A DNA stretch of 64,000 nucleotides, from positions 188,735,201-188,799,200 of the forward strand of contig NC_080672.1 in NCBI RefSeq assembly GCF_030247195.1, written 5' to 3'. This document shows, in pieces, positions 1 to 9,415 of the stretch. Every line of letters starts with the position of its first letter. Within the stretch, counting starts at the first letter, position 1. Source of the DNA: Topomyia yanbarensis. Taxonomy: Eukaryota > Arthropoda > Insecta > Diptera > Culicidae. The position numbers and the translations under genes are program-made. Under the pieces are notes generated by a model. That model was not told where the DNA came from. It searched no databases and saw nothing but the letters and a program-made list of their open reading frames with translations.

Positions 1-228
1 GGGGTGTTATAGCTATAAAGCCCCAAACAAAGAATTATGTTCGGCACTATGCTCAATATTCAAGCATTCCACACGACGTTTTGCATCTTGTGGGATGATT
101 TAATAATTTAATTTAATTGATATTTTATAACTAAATACAGCTTCTAATCATTCGGTTCAAAATCAATGTTTTGCCTTTCATGGCAGTGATGCTGGCTGTA
201 CAGAGACGTCGTCCTTGACAGGGGGCTG

Positions 229-350
229 GTTGGCAACGAAGGCCGTGTAAAAGTGCCCCAGTCACTGTTGGCGTTAAGAAGCTACCGAACAGAAACAGTC
301 GCCCTGCGAAAAATTCACAGCTATCAGAAATCGAGCGGGCCTAAATTGTG
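229..350 (+). pseudogene. Histone H3 pseudogene fragment (residues ~20-60)
   Basis: The plus strand reads, with one stop and a small deletion, like the H3 segment following the N-terminal tail: LATKA, then a stop, then KSAPVTVGVKK, then YRTETVALRKIHSYQKS. Intact H3 would be a 136-residue core histone of the nucleosome. The 5' part (MARTKQTARKS) is absent and the match is lost after the codons for QKSSG. It is the most truncated of three H3 remnants here (others at 1291 and 7891) and lies just upstream of an H2B module. It cannot make a functional histone. Confidence 0.75.
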
Positions 351-560
351 CACAACTATTTCCAATCAGCGCAAAAATCGAAGATTTTCATTCAGTACAA
401 TAGCAGATTTTCACTTTTAGAAAAACAGGCAACATTCTGGCTGAAACGGAGCACCTATATCGAAACGTTAGAAAACGTTCGATTTTTGTAAATTGAATCA
501 TTACACTAACCTGTCTACAAATCACACAAATAACTTTTTTATTTTGTGCCATTCTACTTG

Positions 561-668
561 AAAGCGACGGTATTGTTCACAAGTGGCTCACTTACCATCC
601 AACGCCCTTGGCAAGCCACTTTCTGATGCTTGTAATAACAAAATTTCAATTTCATTCTTTGTCGATAA
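561..668 (-). pseudogene. Histone H2B middle-part remnant, copy 1
   Basis: On the minus strand the bases align loosely with the H2B stretch from the YKVLKQVHPDTG segment to the NSFVNDIFERI segment. The clearest piece reads PLVNNTVAF against FVNDIFER. It lies downstream of, not upstream of, the H2B C-terminal copy at 715-822, so the order is scrambled. The same block recurs near 1183, 2090, 6976 and 8643. The assignment rests on local nucleotide similarity only and is tentative. Confidence 0.45.
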
Positions 669-674
669 ATTGAT

Positions 675-690
675 GGCCCTGAAAAGGGCC
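675..690 (-). promoter_or_regulatory. Histone 3' stem-loop, H2B copy 1
   Basis: On the minus strand this is GGCCCTTTTCAGGGCC: a 6-bp stem with a four-base TTTC loop and A-rich flanks, the classic 3' processing signal of replication-dependent histone mRNAs bound by SLBP. It sits 24 bp after the H2B stop codon, the normal position. Confidence 0.9.
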
Positions 691-714
691 TTTTGTTTGG
701 GCAGTGTTTGGAAT

Positions 715-822
715 TTACTTGGAGCTGGTGTATATGGTAATAGTTTTGGTGCCATCGAAGACGGCGTGATTGGCCAACTCTTCTAGCAGCAGCAAACGGA
801 CGACGGTTTGAATTTTGCGGGA
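715..822 (-). pseudogene. Histone H2B pseudogene, C-terminal ~35 residues, copy 1
   Basis: Reads [16 protein letters not shown], then [11 protein letters not shown], then YTSSK and a TAA stop, against the H2B C-terminus [24 protein letters not shown]...YTSSK. H2B is a core nucleosomal histone of about 123 residues; here only the last third is present, fused almost directly to a histone-type TATA promoter at about 888-900. The order promoter, C-terminus, stop, stem-loop implies a deletion of the first ~90 codons. Substitutions at conserved positions (P to L/E, K to N) confirm decay. Confidence 0.85.
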
Positions 823-887
823 GATGCTGCAAACGAACTGCTGCATGCTGATGCTGCAAACGAACTGATCGTGAACAACAGCATGCT

Positions 888-900
888 GAGTTTTTATACC
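888..900 (-). promoter_or_regulatory. TATA box of H2B copy 1
   Basis: The minus strand carries GGTATAAAAACTC, followed by AGCATGC and a CAGTTCGTTTGCAGC initiator-like region. The same block precedes the other H2B remnants at about 2411, 7304 and 8975. This is the expected position and form of a histone promoter. Confidence 0.7.
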
Positions 901-1182
901 TGACTACAGCACAATGTAAGCTCGTCCTTTTTTGTGTTGTCCTCAATATGTGTTTTTCGTAGCTCCACCCCTTCGTTGGTCGACCACATATTTTTGATAA
1001 AGAACAAAATTGAAATTGTGTTTTCAATACGGAGGTTATCGAACACTCAGGGTAAAAAGAGTAATGTAATACGGCACCTTGGTAAAATGTTTGAGAATTG
1101 AAACCTTTTTTGAATGCGCCTAGTAAACACGAAACTGTAAACAAACAAACAAATAATAACTTTTTCTTTTGTGAAATACGTG

Positions 1183-1290
1183 AAATCGACGATATTGTTC
1201 ACAAGTAGCTCACTTGCCATCGAACGCTCTTGGCAAGCTACTTTCGGATGCTTGTAATAACAAAACTTCAATTCGATTCTTTGTTGATAA
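1183..1290 (-). pseudogene. H2B middle-part remnant fused to H3
   Basis: The minus strand reads YYKHPKVACQERSMASELL then VNNIVDF, resembling the H2B run from IYK...HPDTG through SIMNSFVNDIF. This is the best preserved of the five middle-part remnants. Its downstream stem-loop and C-terminus are missing: the sequence passes directly into the H3 start codon at 1291. Confidence 0.5.
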
Positions 1291-1480
1291 ATGGCCCGTA
1301 CCAAACAAACCGCTCGTAAGTCCACCAGAGGAAAGCCTCCCCGCAAGCAGTAAGCAACGAAGGTCGTGTAAAAGTACCCCAGTCACGGTTGGCGTTAGGA
1401 AGCCTCATCACTACTGAACAGAAACTGTCGCCCTGCGAGAAATTCACAGCTATCAGCAATCGAGCAGGCCTAAATTGTGA
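1291..1480 (+). pseudogene. Histone H3 pseudogene, copy A
   Basis: Starts MARTKQTARKSTRGKPPRKQ and stops at once. It continues in the same frame as KATKVV, stop, KSTPVTVGVRKPHHY, stop, TETVALREIHSYQ. This matches the first ~55 residues of H3 (136 residues normally), with G12R, A15P and several stops. Residues K4 and K9 of the modifiable tail are still encoded. It is followed by a histone stem-loop at 1506. The upstream promoter seen in copy B (7807) is missing because the start codon is fused to H2B-derived sequence. Confidence 0.9.
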
Positions 1481-1505
1481 CCCAAAATAAACCACAAACC
1501 AACAA

Positions 1506-1519
1506 GTTCTTTTCAGGAC
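1506..1519 (+). promoter_or_regulatory. Histone 3' stem-loop, H3 copy A
   Basis: GTTCTTTTCAGGAC folds into a 5-bp stem (one G-T pair) around TTTC, preceded by an A/C-rich ACCAACAA. It matches the plus-strand H3 processing signal. An identical element follows H3 copy B at 8084. Confidence 0.8.
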
Positions 1520-2086
1520 CAGCCAATTATATTCCAGTAAGATATAAATGAAATTTTCGTTTTCCATTGCCTTACAACCTCTTTCCTCCCGGCTTGAATT
1601 ACTATCAATCTTGATGATGCTGTGCGGCGGGGCACAGGCAGTTTCCATTATAGTGGAAAATTTAGGTCTGCGCGTTTTTCCCAAAAGTTTTTTAGCTGTG
1701 CTGTTTTCAAGGAAGTTGTAGTTGAATTCAAAATAAAATAGTTTACTTCTATTGTCAGAGGTGGACCTTACAACGAAAACTAGTCTGGCTCGCTTAGAAT
1801 CGAATTGTATGGACCAACCACTGCTTTCTCAAAATCCGTTATTTTCAGTAATTGTACATTCTACAGAATTATTCACAACTATTTCCAATCAGCGCAAAAA
1901 TCGAAGGTTTTCATTCAATACAACAGCAGATTTTCACGTTTGAAAAAACAGGCAGCATTCTGGCCGAAAATTTTGAAACGGAGCACCTATATCGAAACGT
2001 TAGAAAACGTTCGATTTGTGTAAATTGAATCATTACACTAAACTGTCTATAAATCACAAATAACTTTTGATTTTGTGCCATTCTCG

Positions 2087-2190
2087 TGAAAGCGACGGTA
2101 TTGTTCACAAGTGGCTCACTTACCATCCAACGCTCTTGACAAGCTGATGCTTGTAATAACAAAACTTCAATTTCATTCTTTGTCGATAAA
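2087..2190 (-). pseudogene. H2B middle-part remnant, copy 2
   Basis: Same block as at 561-668, shortened by about 8 bp within the region before the TGATGCTTG word. Homology to the H2B middle is weak and only inferred from the better copy at 1183. Confidence 0.4.
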
Positions 2191-2195
2191 TTGAT

Positions 2196-2211
2196 GGCCT
2201 TGAAAAGGGCC
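2196..2211 (-). promoter_or_regulatory. Histone 3' stem-loop, H2B copy 2
   Basis: Minus strand GGCCCTTTTCAAGGCC: same hairpin as at 675 but with one stem base changed, giving a C-A mismatch in the stem. Confidence 0.85.
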
Positions 2212-2235
2212 TTTTGTTTGGGCAGTGTTCGAAAT

Positions 2236-2343
2236 TTACTTGGTGCTGGTGTATATGGTAACAGTTTTGGTTTCATCGAAGACGGCGTGCTTGGCCAACT
2301 CTTCTGACAGCAGCAAACGGACGGCGGTTTGAATTTTGCGGGC
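2236..2343 (-). pseudogene. Histone H2B pseudogene, C-terminus, copy 2
   Basis: Reads [19 protein letters not shown] then [16 protein letters not shown] and stop. It is closer to the H2B consensus than copy 1 (ELAKHAV is intact) but again lacks everything before the C-terminal helix. Confidence 0.85.
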
Positions 2344-2408
2344 GATGCTGCAAACGAACTGCTTCATGCTGATGCTGGAAACGAACTGAGCGTGAGCAAC
2401 AGCATGCT

Positions 2409-2422
2409 GAGTTTTTATACCT
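2409..2422 (-). promoter_or_regulatory. TATA box of H2B copy 2
   Basis: Minus-strand GGTATAAAAACTCAG, the same as in copy 1, about 65 bp from the H2B-coding remnant. Confidence 0.65.
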
Positions 2423-2802
2423 GACTACAGCACAATGTAAGCTCGTCCTTTTTTGTGTTGTCCTCAATATGTGTTCTTCGTAGCTCCACACCTTTGTTGG
2501 TCGACCACATATTTTTGATAAAGAACAAAATTGAAATTGTGTTTCCACTACGGAGATTATCGAACACTCAGGATAAAGCGAGTAATGTAATACGGCACCT
2601 TGGTAAAATGTTTGAGAATTGAAACCTTTTTTGAATGCGCCTAGTAAAAATGTTTTCCACTTCACTCCAGTTTGTTTCTGACCATATTTGCAATTTGCGT
2701 ACTGAAATAAATCATAATTTAGGGTTTAACATAAATTGCTCTCCAGGGAGAAACAGTCCATGAAACAGAAAATGCAAACTTATTCTTTGAAATGATTTTG
2801 GT

Positions 2803-2818
2803 GGCCCTGAAAAGGGCC
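2803..2818 (-). promoter_or_regulatory. Histone 3' stem-loop, H4 copy A
   Basis: Minus strand GGCCCTTTTCAGGGCC with ACCAAAA downstream, a perfect histone processing hairpin 34 bp beyond the H4 stop codon at 2852. Confidence 0.9.
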
Positions 2819-2851
2819 TTTTTTATAATGATACAAGTGAGTTCTACCTTT

Positions 2852-3126
2852 TCAACTTCCAAATCCATACAAAGTGCGTCACTGCCGCTTCAGAATATAG
2901 ACGACATTCATTGAGGTTTTGCGCTTGGCGTGTTCAGTGTAGGTCACGGCATCTCGGATGACATTTTCTTGCACACCATCATCATTCGTTGATTAAATCG
3001 AAGATGCATTTTACACCACCACGACGAGCCAGACGCCGAATGGCGGATTTGGTGATTCCCTGCATTTTATCACGAAGAATCTTGCGATGACGCTTGGTAC
3101 GGGAACGCAAACATGATACCGCTCAT
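2852..3126 (-). pseudogene. Histone H4 pseudogene, copy A
   Basis: After a scrambled start (ATG at 3126) the minus strand gives [30 protein letters not shown] and then CIFDLINE before a stop. After a gap it gives [31 protein letters not shown], stop, RTLYGFGS and the final stop. These follow H4 residues ~16-53 and ~63-102 (normal length 103). About 10 codons in the middle and the glycine-rich N-terminal tail are lost, and the frame changes at the gap. A TATA box (3202-3210) and stem-loop (2803) frame it correctly, so this is a once-functional unit. Confidence 0.92.
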
Positions 3127-3201
3127 TGTACCGTCCGGACGAGCATGTTGCTCGTGTGGTAAGCGAGCACCCACTGATACAAAACAAGCTCGCGTGACCT
3201 G

Positions 3202-3210
3202 TATATATAA
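3202..3210 (-). promoter_or_regulatory. TATA box of H4 copy A
   Basis: Minus strand TTATATATAC, 76 bp upstream of the H4 start codon position; the duplicate is at 9766-9774. Confidence 0.65.
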
Positions 3211-3463
3211 CATTCCCGTATGTAATGAAACGCTTACATGCTCCTTTTTGACGGCTCTGCGTGGGATATGCTGGCAAATTGCGCATTTTCCTCGCTGTTT
3301 TCTGAAAATCCTTGTTTTGGTTTATTTATAGTAGTCGCAGTAATTCCGAAATTTAATACGAAATACGTGCACAAATTTCCGATCAGATAGTGCAAAAATA
3401 TTGCGATTTCGTCCAGTAGAACGGAAGATATTCGCATTTCAAATCTGGGAAAATTTCTCAACT

Positions 3464-6224
3464 GAAATTTTTGAAACGGGACCCCATATTGAAACGTTAG
3501 AAGTATTCTACTTCAAAAGCTGGCATCACTGAAAAGTGGACGAACGAAATCTTTTGATATATTAATTAGATGTGTTTGAAACTGCTAAAAGTGAAAGAAG
3601 AGTTATATGTGGTGTATTTGGTTAGAGTTCTTGAGGTGCACAGTGGAAATCGAAGATGTAATAGTGGTTTGAGCCCATGGCACAGTGGCACGACTTAGAA
3701 CAAAAGGTGGACTAAAGTCCAAATTTTTCCGTATCGGTTCATATAGGACGTTTTTATGTAATTTTGGTACGCTGAATTCGTTTTCGATATTAAAACATTT
3801 CAAAAATGAACATTTACTATTCATTAGGGTGTCTCAAAAATATTTTTTTTTCTAAATCGTTCTTAAAATTTGTGTATATTAATTTTCGTGTGCTAAATCG
3901 TTTTGGATATTAACATTTACAAAAAAAAAATCATTATACATTAGGGTGGCTCAAAAATAAAAATTTTGTTGTGAAGGTTTAAAATTTTTTTAAAGACATT
4001 TTTGTGCGCTGAATTCCTGTTAGTTATAAAAAATAGAAATTAACTTTACTGCTTATTAGAGTGGCTCAAAAGTAAATATTTTGTCTTTTATAAAGATTTC
4101 TTTCAATTGTGATTTCGAAATTTATTTTCCGAATTGAAACGAATTGATTGACATCTCATTATGGGGCTTTAGAAATGACTATATTATTTTAAAGGATCAA
4201 ATAAGATGGGATTGTCTAATTTTGGAACGTTTAATTCATTAGTGGGTTACTTGGCATGAAAACTACATTTTTTCATTTTCAGAACAAACATTTTGAGCGT
4301 CTTAGTGGAATATTGATTTACATTCACTAATCAACAAGATGGTTAACGATTTTGTTGGTTGTGTGCTTTAAGTTGCTTAGATTGCTTATTTCATACCTTA
4401 AATTAAAATAGATCCAAAATCCTTTTTTCGCGTATATGGTTCATTTAAAAATGGTCATATTTTATTTGGATAATATCGCATACCCTTAAGCTATATCAGT
4501 GCTATGCAAACTCGGAAAAAATAGTCTCACCAAATGACTAGAACTCAACTGTGTTCACTCAATTTGACAGTTATTGCGTAAGTTAGCAAAAATAGTTCAT
4601 GAAACATTTTATGACACATTTCAGATGGTTGAAAATATTTACTGAATTTTAAACATTCTTAATTCCTTTACCACTTAAAAACCATACTTCCCACTCGGCT
4701 TCTCACTCTTGATCACTAGTAAAACCCTTGTAGATCATGCTCTAAATGCTATTTGAAAGTTGTGCATAAATTAGTGTCATTATTCTAGTCATAAAGTGAA
4801 TATTCAAATTAAATATCAGTAATAACCATGCGTCTCCATCCACAGTTTTTTCAAATTTTGACTGCTTATCGCAAGTTTTCGCAAAACTAGCATAGGCTCA
4901 TTTTAAAGAGGAAATGAAAAGCTTTCGAATGAATATAGTGTGATCGCGGGCATTCACGGGCGTCGTTGTTGTTATCGCTTTAGAAGTTCGAATTCAATAA
5001 AAATTCATGACAAATAGTTATCTAAACACTAACTAAACCAACTAGTGACTTATTTTTGGCGATTTTACGATGTAATTTTATCACACGGATAATTTTGGTG
5101 AAGTAATGCAATTCATAAAATCAACCGTTTCTTTGAAAAACGAGAATAACCGTATATAGTTCCTATAGTCAAATAATGCAAAAACACTTGAGTTATGCCC
5201 TTCAAAAAGCTGTCAAAAATTCATTTTCCATTCAAAACACCTAAAATCTCGCGAAAATGTCTCTGATGGCTCAGCTGATACGAGAAAAATACTAGTGAGA
5301 ATATCGCATAACCTTCATATATGGACTTAAGTCCGGGCTCGTCCCACTGTGCATGGGAGAAAATTGAAAAAAAAAAATCACGATTGCCGAAACACCGACG
5401 CGCCATTTTCCGTAACAATGCACAAGGGAGTATAGAGTTCTAAGCAAATCATTTCACTCACACCACTTGGGTGGTTTGTTTCCCTCCAGCTGTCATATGT
5501 AAAACTGTCAGCCAATTTAAACATTTGAAATAGTTCGCATTAAGTATTTATAATGGTGCTGAAATGCCCTTTCTCGCTGTAAAAGTCATTCCAAAGACGT
5601 ACAATGCCGGTTGGTCAGATTCCATCATGAAAATAATCCGACTGAAAACAAATCGTCGAACACACTAATACAGTTACAGATTGTCAAGTACTCTATATTC
5701 CAATCATATTCCAATTAGATCATGAAATTTACTCTACATAACCCCTCGTAGCAGTACGTTGATTGCCGTTTACGCTCGTTCAAAATAACTCAAGAGTGAG
5801 TGGCTAGCCACTCAATTTTATAAAAAGCGCTCGTATTCAAAAAGTAAGTTTTTCTCGTTTACTTAATTTTGAGTTTTGGCTAACAATGTCAAAATTTGAG
5901 TACTTTTCATCTAAAATCAAAATATGGTAAATAATGGGTTAGGCTCTATATTTATAATATAACTACAGAAAGATTGATCTGTTTTTAAAAACATATTTAT
6001 CTAAGTCTCTCGGAATTAATGCGTTGTCTCGACATATATACCGGAAACTTCTTAGTCCTCAGATGGCCTGCAGATTTGCTGAGATCTAATCGTGACGGGA
6101 GGAACCTTAAAAAATACAATGGGAACTGATTCAACGTAGCAGAAAAACTCGGCTACACTTACTACTTTACAACAAAAGGGTTTCTTTCGACGTCCGACTC
6201 CATACACTTGTTCGAAGTATTTTT
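3464..6224. other. AT-rich spacer with no recognisable gene
   Basis: No open frame with a recognisable product is present. It contains the 117-bp tandem repeat at 3824-4130 and a few scattered direct words. From 5,900 on there are stretches that resemble eroded transposon tails, but I cannot name a family. Confidence 0.6.
3700..4130. repeat. ~117-bp tandem repeat, 3-4 copies
   Basis: The word ttagggtggctcaaaaat recurs at 3824, 3941 and 4055 (spacing 117 and 114). Each is preceded by a gcgctgaattc / gctaaatcg stretch and a run of A. The last copy has diverged (ttagagtggctcaaaa). Confidence 0.75.
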
Positions 6225-6344
6225 ATTCACACTCACAAAAACGCGACGCGAAACAGGACACAACACTTATTGTCCTTACTAACTTGTTAGTAAGGACAAT
6301 AAGTGTTGTGTCCTGTCTCGCGTCGCGTTTTTGTGAGTGTGAAT
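6225..6344. repeat. 120-bp near-perfect hairpin
   Basis: Arms 6225-6283 and 6286-6344 are reverse complements over 59 bases with a single mismatch (inside gcgacgcgaaacagg versus its partner) around a two-base centre. Flanking sequence repeats the words tatttttattcac on both sides. It could be a fold-back element or a local inverted duplication. No coding is seen. Confidence 0.9.
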
Positions 6345-6900
6345 CGAGTCCTTACGTTGGCACAACCCCCCAAAAACAAGTATTTTTATTCACCCAAAAC
6401 ATTGACGCGTACTCAAGATATGAGTTAACTTTACTCAACTCAAAACTCACCCTAATAAACATCTTATGATTCGAGAGCCTAACGACCTGTTCAGGGTATC
6501 ATCCAAACAATATGTGGAATCGTTGGACTATATGGGTTTAAGCTCGTGAATAATATTTTGTTATTAGGGCATTTATTTGCAGATACCATCGATTAAGGAA
6601 TTTGAATACTCCTAACCCCAATTTTGAGTGGTTCTGAATGAGCGTGTGAGTAGTACTTTAGTAGACTGCACGGTAAAAAATGGGTGGGTAATGTCAGAGA
6701 CATAACCGGAGTGAAGTAGAATACACTTTGGTTATACAAATGCTACAATTTTGACTATCTTCTGATAGGTTGTATTAAAAGCAGTTATTTTGTTATTTCT
6801 AATGGAAATACCGAAATATCGATACACGTACATCGAAATCTAAAATATTCGAACATATTTATCTATATAGTAATCCTAAAAAGAGCATTTAATGAATGTT
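6345..6900. other. Spacer, nothing recognised
   Basis: AT-rich with no recognisable open frame. It ends where the fourth H2B module begins at about 6901. Confidence 0.6.
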
Positions 6901-6975
6901 ATTGTAAATTGAATCATTACACGAAACTGTCAACAAATCACACAAATGATAACTTTTTATTTCGTGCCATTCTAC

Positions 6976-7087
6976 AACATGCCGACGATATTGTTCACAA
7001 GGGGCTCACTTACTATCCAACGCTCTTGGCAAGCCACTTTCTGATGCTTGTAATAACAAAACTTCAATTCGATTCTTTGTTGATAAA
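6976..7087 (-). pseudogene. H2B middle-part remnant, copy 4
   Basis: Same block as at 1183-1290. Here it is followed, in plus coordinates, by a stem-loop (7092) and the C-terminal remnant, so this copy keeps the order that the fused copy at 1183 lost. Confidence 0.45.
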
Positions 7088-7091
7088 TGAT

Positions 7092-7108
7092 GGCCCTGAA
7101 AAAGGGCC
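7092..7108 (-). promoter_or_regulatory. Histone 3' stem-loop, H2B copy 4
   Basis: Same hairpin as at 675 with one extra base in the loop side (GGCCCT, five A/G, GGGCC on the plus strand). Confidence 0.8.
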
Positions 7109-7132
7109 TTTTGTTTGGGCATTATTCGGAAT

Positions 7133-7212
7133 TTAGTTGGAGTTAGTGTATTTGTGCCATCTGAGACGGCGTGCTCGGTGAACTTTTCTGACAGCTACAA
7201 ACGGACGGCCGC
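7133..7212 (-). pseudogene. Histone H2B pseudogene, C-terminus, copy 4
   Basis: Reads AVRL, stop, LSEKFTEHAVSDGTNT and then diverges to a stop. This is the most eroded H2B C-terminus. It is transcriptionally opposed to H2A at 7388, the divergent H2A-H2B arrangement usual in insect histone repeats. Confidence 0.75.
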
Positions 7213-7303
7213 TTCTTGTATCCTTTAACAATGTTCGGAAACATTTAGATCGACGTATATGGTACGAAGATACAAACAAACTGATATTGAGCTGCAGCAT
7301 GCT

Positions 7304-7314
7304 GTTTTTATACC
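7304..7314 (-). promoter_or_regulatory. TATA box of H2B copy 4
   Basis: Minus-strand GGTATAAAAACAGC within the intergenic region between the divergent H2B and H2A remnants. Confidence 0.6.
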
Positions 7315-7387
7315 TGACTACAGCACAATGTAAGCTCGTCCTTTTTTGTGTTGTCCTCAATATGTGTTCTTCGTAGCTCCTCCTCTT

Positions 7388-7572
7388 CGTTGGTCGATAC
7401 ACAAGCAAATTGTGTTGAACGCGTCGGAGTGCCGTTTACTTAGTAGCTGTAATGGAATACCTTACTGTTAAAGTGTTGAAATTAGAAGGAAATGCTGCCC
7501 GTGACAACAAAAAGACGATCCCACGTCTTCAGCAGCTGGCGATTCGTAACATCGAAAAGGACGATCACACAT
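7388..7572 (+). pseudogene. Histone H2A pseudogene (residues ~25-95)
   Basis: VGR codons at about 7391 are followed, after a deletion, by a read of ERVG...P.YL with stops. From the ATG at 7452 it reads [33 protein letters not shown], against H2[39 protein letters not shown]2A is a core histone of about 124 residues. The acidic-patch region is altered and the sequence stops matching near residue 95; the open frame then runs on into unrelated DNA to 7811. It is the only substantial H2A copy in the window. Confidence 0.9.
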
Positions 7573-7806
7573 TTTTGACTATGAACAAAATTGAAATTGC
7601 GAATCTGAATGGGCCAATCGACGAACTGCATTTCTATCGAGCAAATTTACCCGCCAAAAAACCATTTTCCGACAGGAAATTCTGTGCTGGAACAGCAATT
7701 TCTTTGCGATTTTGTCGTCTTTTGCACATACATAGTTTATTTGGAGCAGTTTTGGAATTATCAAGTTGTCAATTTGCAACATTCTTTGAAAATATTGTTG
7801 AACTTT
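7573..7806. other. Spacer between H2A and H3 remnants
   Basis: Open in several frames but not recognisable as H2A C-terminus or any other protein. It ends at the TATA box of H3 copy B. Confidence 0.5.
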
Positions 7807-7812
7807 TATAAA
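7807..7812 (+). promoter_or_regulatory. TATA box of H3 copy B
   Basis: TATAAA lies 79 bp before the H3 ATG at 7891, with an untranslated leader between. H3 copy A has lost this promoter. Confidence 0.6.
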
Positions 7813-7890
7813 TGAAGGCACGAAAACGAGCGTTTGACCGTCGTCCTACTACCAGCATCAGAGAAGTAACATATCAGCATTTTTCGCTAC

Positions 7891-8052
7891 ATGGCCCGTA
7901 CCAAACAGACCGCTCGTAAGTCCACCGGAGGAAAGCCTCCCCGCAAGCAATAAGCAACGAAGGCCGTGTAAAAGTGGAAGCCTCATCGCTACCCAACAGA
8001 AACTGTCGCCCTGCGAGAAATTCACAGCTATAATCAATCGAGCGGGCCTAAA
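7891..8052 (+). pseudogene. Histone H3 pseudogene, copy B
   Basis: MARTKQTARKSTGGKPPRKQ is followed by a stop at once, then KATKAV, stop, KWKPHRYPTETVALREIHSY. The tail is identical to H3 except A15P. Compared with copy A it has lost about 18 bp in the KSAPATGGV region but keeps G12 and the TATA box, so it looks nearer the ancestral unit. Confidence 0.9.
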
Positions 8053-8083
8053 TTGTGACCCAAAATAAACCACAAACCAACAA

Positions 8084-8097
8084 GTTCTTTTCAGGAC
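8084..8097 (+). promoter_or_regulatory. Histone 3' stem-loop, H3 copy B
   Basis: Identical to the hairpin at 1506-1519, 32 bp after the end of the H3 match. Confidence 0.8.
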
Positions 8098-8642
8098 CAG
8101 CCAATTATATTCCAGTAAGTTATAAATGAAATTTTCGTTTTCCATTGCCTTACAACCTCCCTCCCCCTTTCCTTCCGGCTTGAATTACTATCAATCTTGA
8201 TGATGCTGTGCGGCGGGGGCACAGGCAGTTTCCATTATTGTGGAAAATTTAGGTTTTTACCAAAAGTTTTTTAGCTGTGCTGTTTTCAAGGAAGTTGTAG
8301 TTGAATTCAAAATAAAATAGTTTACTTCTATTGTCAGAGGTGGACCTTCCAACGAAAACTAGTCTGGCTCGCTTGGATTCAAATTGTACGGATCAACCAC
8401 TGCTTTCACAAAATCCGTTATTTTCAATAATTGTACATTCTACAGAATTAGTCACAACTATTTCCAATCAGCGCAAAAATCGAAGGTTTTTATTCAGTAC
8501 AACAGCAGATTTTCACGTTTAAAAACAGGCGGAAAATTTTGAAACGGAGCACCTATATCGAAGCGTTAGATTTTTGTAAATTGAATCATTACATTAAACT
8601 GTCTACAAATCACAAATAACTTTTGATTTTGTACCACTCTAC

Positions 8643-8752
8643 GTGAAAGCGACGGTATTGTTCACAAGTGGCTCACTTACCATCCAACGCCCTTGGCAAG
8701 CCACTTTCTGATGCTTGTAATAACAAAATTTCAATTTCATTCTTTGTCGATA
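8643..8752 (-). pseudogene. H2B middle-part remnant, copy 3
   Basis: Nearly identical to the block at 561-668, in the H2B module of duplication copy B. Homology to H2B is tentative. Confidence 0.4.
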
Positions 8753-8759
8753 AATTGAT

Positions 8760-8775
8760 GGCCCTGAAAAGGGCC
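8760..8775 (-). promoter_or_regulatory. Histone 3' stem-loop, H2B copy 3
   Basis: Perfect GGCCCTTTTCAGGGCC on the minus strand, 24 bp after the H2B stop. Confidence 0.9.
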
Positions 8776-8799
8776 TTTTGTTTGGGAAGTGTTCGAAAT

Positions 8800-8907
8800 T
8801 TACTTGGAGCTGGTGTATATGGTAACAGTTTTGGTGCCATCTGAGACGGCGTGCTTGGCCAACTCTTCTGACAGCAGCAAACGGACGGCGGTTTGAATTT
8901 CGCGGGA
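8800..8907 (-). pseudogene. Histone H2B pseudogene, C-terminus, copy 3
   Basis: Reads [35 protein letters not shown] and stop. It is the best preserved of the four C-termini: [12 protein letters not shown] and YTSSK match H2B exactly. Confidence 0.88.
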
Positions 8908-8974
8908 GATGCTGCAAACGAACTGCTTCATGCTGATGCTGCAAATGAACTGAGCGTGGGCAACAGCATGCTGA

Positions 8975-8985
8975 GTTTTTATACC
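8975..8985 (-). promoter_or_regulatory. TATA box of H2B copy 3
   Basis: Minus-strand GGTATAAAAACTC, placed as in copies 1 and 2. Confidence 0.65.
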
Positions 8986-9366
8986 TGACTACAGCACAAT
9001 GTAAGCTCGTCCTTTTTTGTGTTGTCCTCAATATGTGTTCTTCGTAGCTCAACTCCTTCGTTGGTCGACCACATATTTTTGATAAAGAATAAAATTGAAA
9101 TTGTGTTTCCAATACGGAGATTATCGAACACTCAGGGTAAAGAGAGTAATGTAATACGGCACCTTGGTAAAATGTTTGAGAATTGAAACCTTTTTTGAAT
9201 GCGCCTAGTAAAAATGTTTTCCACTTCACTCCAGTTTGTTTCTGACCATATTTGCAATTTGCGTACTGAAATAAATCATAATTTAGGGTTTAATCCAAAT
9301 TGCTCTCCAGGGAGAAACAGTCCATGAAACAGAAAATGCAAACTTATTCTTAGAAATGATTCTGGT

Positions 9367-9382
9367 GGCCCTGAAAAGGGCC
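9367..9382 (-). promoter_or_regulatory. Histone 3' stem-loop, H4 copy B
   Basis: Perfect GGCCCTTTTCAGGGCC hairpin, the counterpart of 2803-2818. Confidence 0.9.
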
Positions 9383-9415
9383 TTTTTTATAATGATACAA
9401 GTGAGTTCTACCTTT

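Larger units (their letters stand above)
361..1143. repeat. H2B module, dispersed copy 1 of 3
   Basis: About 780 bp starting near ttccaatcagcgcaaaaatc and ending near gcgcctagtaaa recur with small differences at about 1880-2650 and 8460-9212. Each copy holds the H2B middle remnant, stem-loop, C-terminal remnant, TATA box and a divergent upstream region in which a short H2A trace (VGR codons near 975) survives. A shortened fourth copy lies at 6901-7400. Confidence 0.85.
1291..3463. repeat. Histone segmental duplication, copy A
   Basis: From the H3 start through the spacer, H2B module and H4 to the words gggaaaatttctcaact, this stretch is repeated in the same order and orientation at 7891-10036 with scattered substitutions and small indels. 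It contains H3, H2B and H4 remnants plus their signals. Confidence 0.9.

Noticed and set aside
554..1144. 196-codon minus-strand open frame (and its near copies at 2273 and 8639)
   Set aside because: It runs across the H2B promoter and coding remnant in the wrong frame. The real coding signal is the short H2B C-terminus in another frame.
7452..7811. 119-residue gene starting MEYL
   Set aside because: Only the first ~40 codons are H2A; upstream H2A codons are broken by stops and a deletion, and the remainder is unrelated spacer.
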